Shown: one piece after another, positions 20,666 to 22,069 of the stretch | Layout of the letters: every line of letters starts with the position of its first letter | How positions within the stretch are numbered: position 1 is the stretch's first letter | Source of the DNA: a virus | Strand: one strand, 5' to 3' | Length of the DNA stretch: 22,069 bases | Virus record (IMG/VR): IMGVR_UViG_3300020416_001300 | Coordinates: 1-22,069 of that record | The notes under the pieces: model-generated | What the model was told of the DNA's origin: nothing | The model's database searches: none | The model's input: only the letters and a program-made list of their open reading frames with translations | Translations under genes and position numbers: made by a program

Positions 20666-21122
20666 CTGATAGTTCCTGTCTCATAGTAAATTCAGTTTTG
20701 AAAGGTCCTTTATGATCGTACTTTTCAAGTGTTACTAACTTAGGACAAAAACTTCTTACCCAACCTTTATCAAAATGAATAATGTAATAGCCAGCCGCAT
20801 ACAAGCTCTTAGATTTTTTACTCTTAGTAAAAAGCGGCAATTTCTTTTGTACATTGTACATTACATTGTAAGGTGTGCTAGATGTTGAAAAGCCATGTAT
20901 CTCTTTTACAGCCTTACTGCCGTCCGAGATAGTTGCCTTATCAAAACTTAGTCCGCCAATGTAATTGTTGAAAGCCTTTATATCAGTAAAATAGTCTGTG
21001 CCTGTAGAACAACTATACATATACCTTTTGTCTTCTTGTTTAGAAAGTGTGCCGATTCTTTCGCCATCTTTCTCAACAATCCAAAATTTATTTTTTAGTA
21101 TTGGTTTTGCCTTTATTGTCAT
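20643..21122 (-). CDS. Phage protein of unknown function
   Basis: The product has 159 residues from ATG at 21122 (MTIKAKPILKN), four bases after GGAGGT. Another ATG at 21134 overlaps the exonuclease stop as TAATG and would add four residues; either may be used. The sequence is basic and strand-rich: FWIVEKDGERIGTLSKQED, YMYSCSTGTDYFTDIKAF, then KKLPLFTKSKKSKSLYAAG and YYIIHFDKGWVRSFCPKL. I recall proteins of this shape beside the RNase H-type exonuclease in T4-like cyanophages, with no known role. The Lys-rich middle could contact nucleic acid. Confidence 0.6.
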   Translation of the reverse strand: MTIKAKPILKNKFWIVEKDGERIGTLSKQEDKRYMYSCSTGTDYFTDIKAFNNYIGGLSFDKATISDGSKAVKEIHGFSTSSTPYNVMYNVQKKLPLFTKSKKSKSLYAAGYYIIHFDKGWVRSFCPKLVTLEKYDHKGPFKTEFTMRQELSDANKRTN

Positions 21123-21133
21123 CTTTACCTCCA

Positions 21134-22069
21134 TTATGTGTACCTCGCATTAAGCGGGTCAGCATAAAGTTGAATGTTATCTGCAATACGTTGCATATCA
21201 TGTTTTGCACAAAATTTCATTAGTCGCATACCTACTTGTGTAACTGCTTTAGGTTGTTCCATAGCATCTTCTACTACATCGTTAATTATACTTCTAATGT
21301 TACCAGGTTGTGCAGACAAATCACAAAGTACTACATTACGTTGATAGTCATCTAATACACGATGCTCTACGCCATCGTGATCAGTCCAACGTTGTAGCAT
21401 CATATTGTTCCAATTAAAGCCTTTAGTTTCTCTATCTTCAAATGCTTCAATTAGTCCGACTTTGTTCTTAGTGCCTTTTGTTCTTACACCAGGATAAGCA
21501 CTAAACACATTGTCACTTGTGTCACCTCGCATACACTTCTCAAACAACATAAATTGTGGATTAGGTGCAGGCTTAGGTTCTCCTGTCTTTTTGTCAAGTA
21601 CGGGTTTCTTCTTCTTATCGTCAAAGTAACCTTCGTGTGTAATTACTGTATTGCTAACACCATTGTATTGTTTTACGTTAGGTGCAATAAGTTGTGCAAA
21701 GTCACCGTCAGTACTAATAATAACATGATTATCATTAGGGTGTGCTTGTATCCAACCTGCAATAAGATCATCTGCTTCTAGTTCAGGATGATGTAATACA
21801 GAGCAATTAGTCTTTGTACTTACAAAGTCTTTCCACTCATCAAACATTTCCCAGAACACTGTATCTTCATCTTGTTGTGCCTGCGTCTGTGCGGCACGAG
21901 CATCACTTCTATTTCTCTTGTAAGGCTCATAAAAATCTTTACGCCAGCTACGTCCTTCTAAGCAGAACACAACATGACTGCCGTCAAAGTCTGACCATGC
22001 TTTCTTGATACTACTTAGTGTAATATGAAAAGCCATGCCTACCTTAGTGTCAAGATCACCACGTACTAC
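21134..22069 (-). CDS. 5'-3' exonuclease, T4 RNase H/FEN family, 5' end beyond the window
   Basis: The frame stays open to the right edge and gives 311 residues. The ATG at 22036 is not the real start, because the codons before it (VVRGDLDTKVG) continue family sequence and the FEN N-terminal Asp motif is missing, so the start lies outside. HVVFCLEGRSWRK and YKRNRSDARA form the arch entrance. LEADDLIAG is the ExxxD/ExDD metal motif, ISTDGDFAQL the DGD metal pair, and GDTSDN the third metal motif near the helix-hairpin-helix segment. T4 RNase H removes RNA primers and flap ends at the lagging strand. It supports a replication role and a T4-type phage. All visible active-site acids are present. 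Confidence 0.88.
   Translation of the reverse strand, partial: VVRGDLDTKVGMAFHITLSSIKKAWSDFDGSHVVFCLEGRSWRKDFYEPYKRNRSDARAAQTQAQQDEDTVFWEMFDEWKDFVSTKTNCSVLHHPELEADDLIAGWIQAHPNDNHVIISTDGDFAQLIAPNVKQYNGVSNTVITHEGYFDDKKKKPVLDKKTGEPKPAPNPQFMLFEKCMRGDTSDNVFSAYPGVRTKGTKNKVGLIEAFEDRETKGFNWNNMMLQRWTDHDGVEHRVLDDYQRNVVLCDLSAQPGNIRSIINDVVEDAMEQPKAVTQVGMRLMKFCAKHDMQRIADNIQLYADPLNARYT

Noticed and set aside
1-22069. CRISPR array, insertion sequence, integrase or attachment site
   Set aside because: I saw no regularly spaced repeats outside the tail-fibre coding repeats, no transposase or integrase motifs and no long terminal inverted repeats.

Overview
The window looks like a piece of a T4-type tailed-phage genome from an aquatic, probably marine, Gram-negative host. 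Support for a phage: a tail-fibre-type protein (13896-15023, minus), a T4 RNase H/FEN-type 5'-3' exonuclease cut by the right edge (21134-22069, minus), a block of short overlapping minus-strand genes, and a recurring ATAAATA element upstream of several minus-strand genes that resembles the T4 late promoter TATAAATA. The DNA is visibly AT-rich and almost fully coding. The host is inferred only from this style and from a periplasmic solute-binding protein, which needs a Gram-negative envelope; an AT-rich alphaproteobacterium would fit but is not proven.

Left region (1-13909): an accessory island of about 17 enzyme and transport genes in short overlapping runs that switch strand. Plus run A (1-1691): carbamoyltransferase C-terminus, nitroreductase-like protein, methyltransferase-like protein. 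Minus run B (3985-1669): a second nitroreductase-like protein and two tandem SGNH-hydrolase-like proteins. Plus run C (4084-7852): 2OG/aspartyl-hydroxylase-like protein, an unknown (GNAT-like?) protein, a compact flavin-dependent halogenase, a small membrane protein, a minimal adenylation (ANL) domain, and a sulfotransferase-like protein. A single minus-strand methyltransferase follows (7841-8566). Plus run D (8655-13909): TctA membrane permease, TctC-like periplasmic binding protein, alpha/beta hydrolase, a second ANL ligase with an intact C-terminal lysine, and a radical SAM enzyme. Within runs nearly every gene overlaps the next by 1-35 bases, so translational coupling is likely. Runs that converge overlap tail to tail by 12-23 bases.

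Right region (13896-22069), all on the minus strand: tail-fibre-type protein, small conserved-looking phage proteins, then a VWA/HExxH protein and a MoxR-type AAA ATPase, each with its own good sigma-70-like promoter and separated by a GC-rich hairpin. Further upstream come five small genes of unknown function and the exonuclease.

The two most striking points are a phage-borne tripartite tricarboxylate transporter without a visible TctB, and the density of tailoring-type enzymes (halogenase, two adenylating enzymes, radical SAM, 2OG oxygenase, nitroreductases, carbamoyltransferase, methyltransferases) that together resemble a small biosynthetic or surface-modification cluster. All functional names come from motifs read by eye; no database search was possible.
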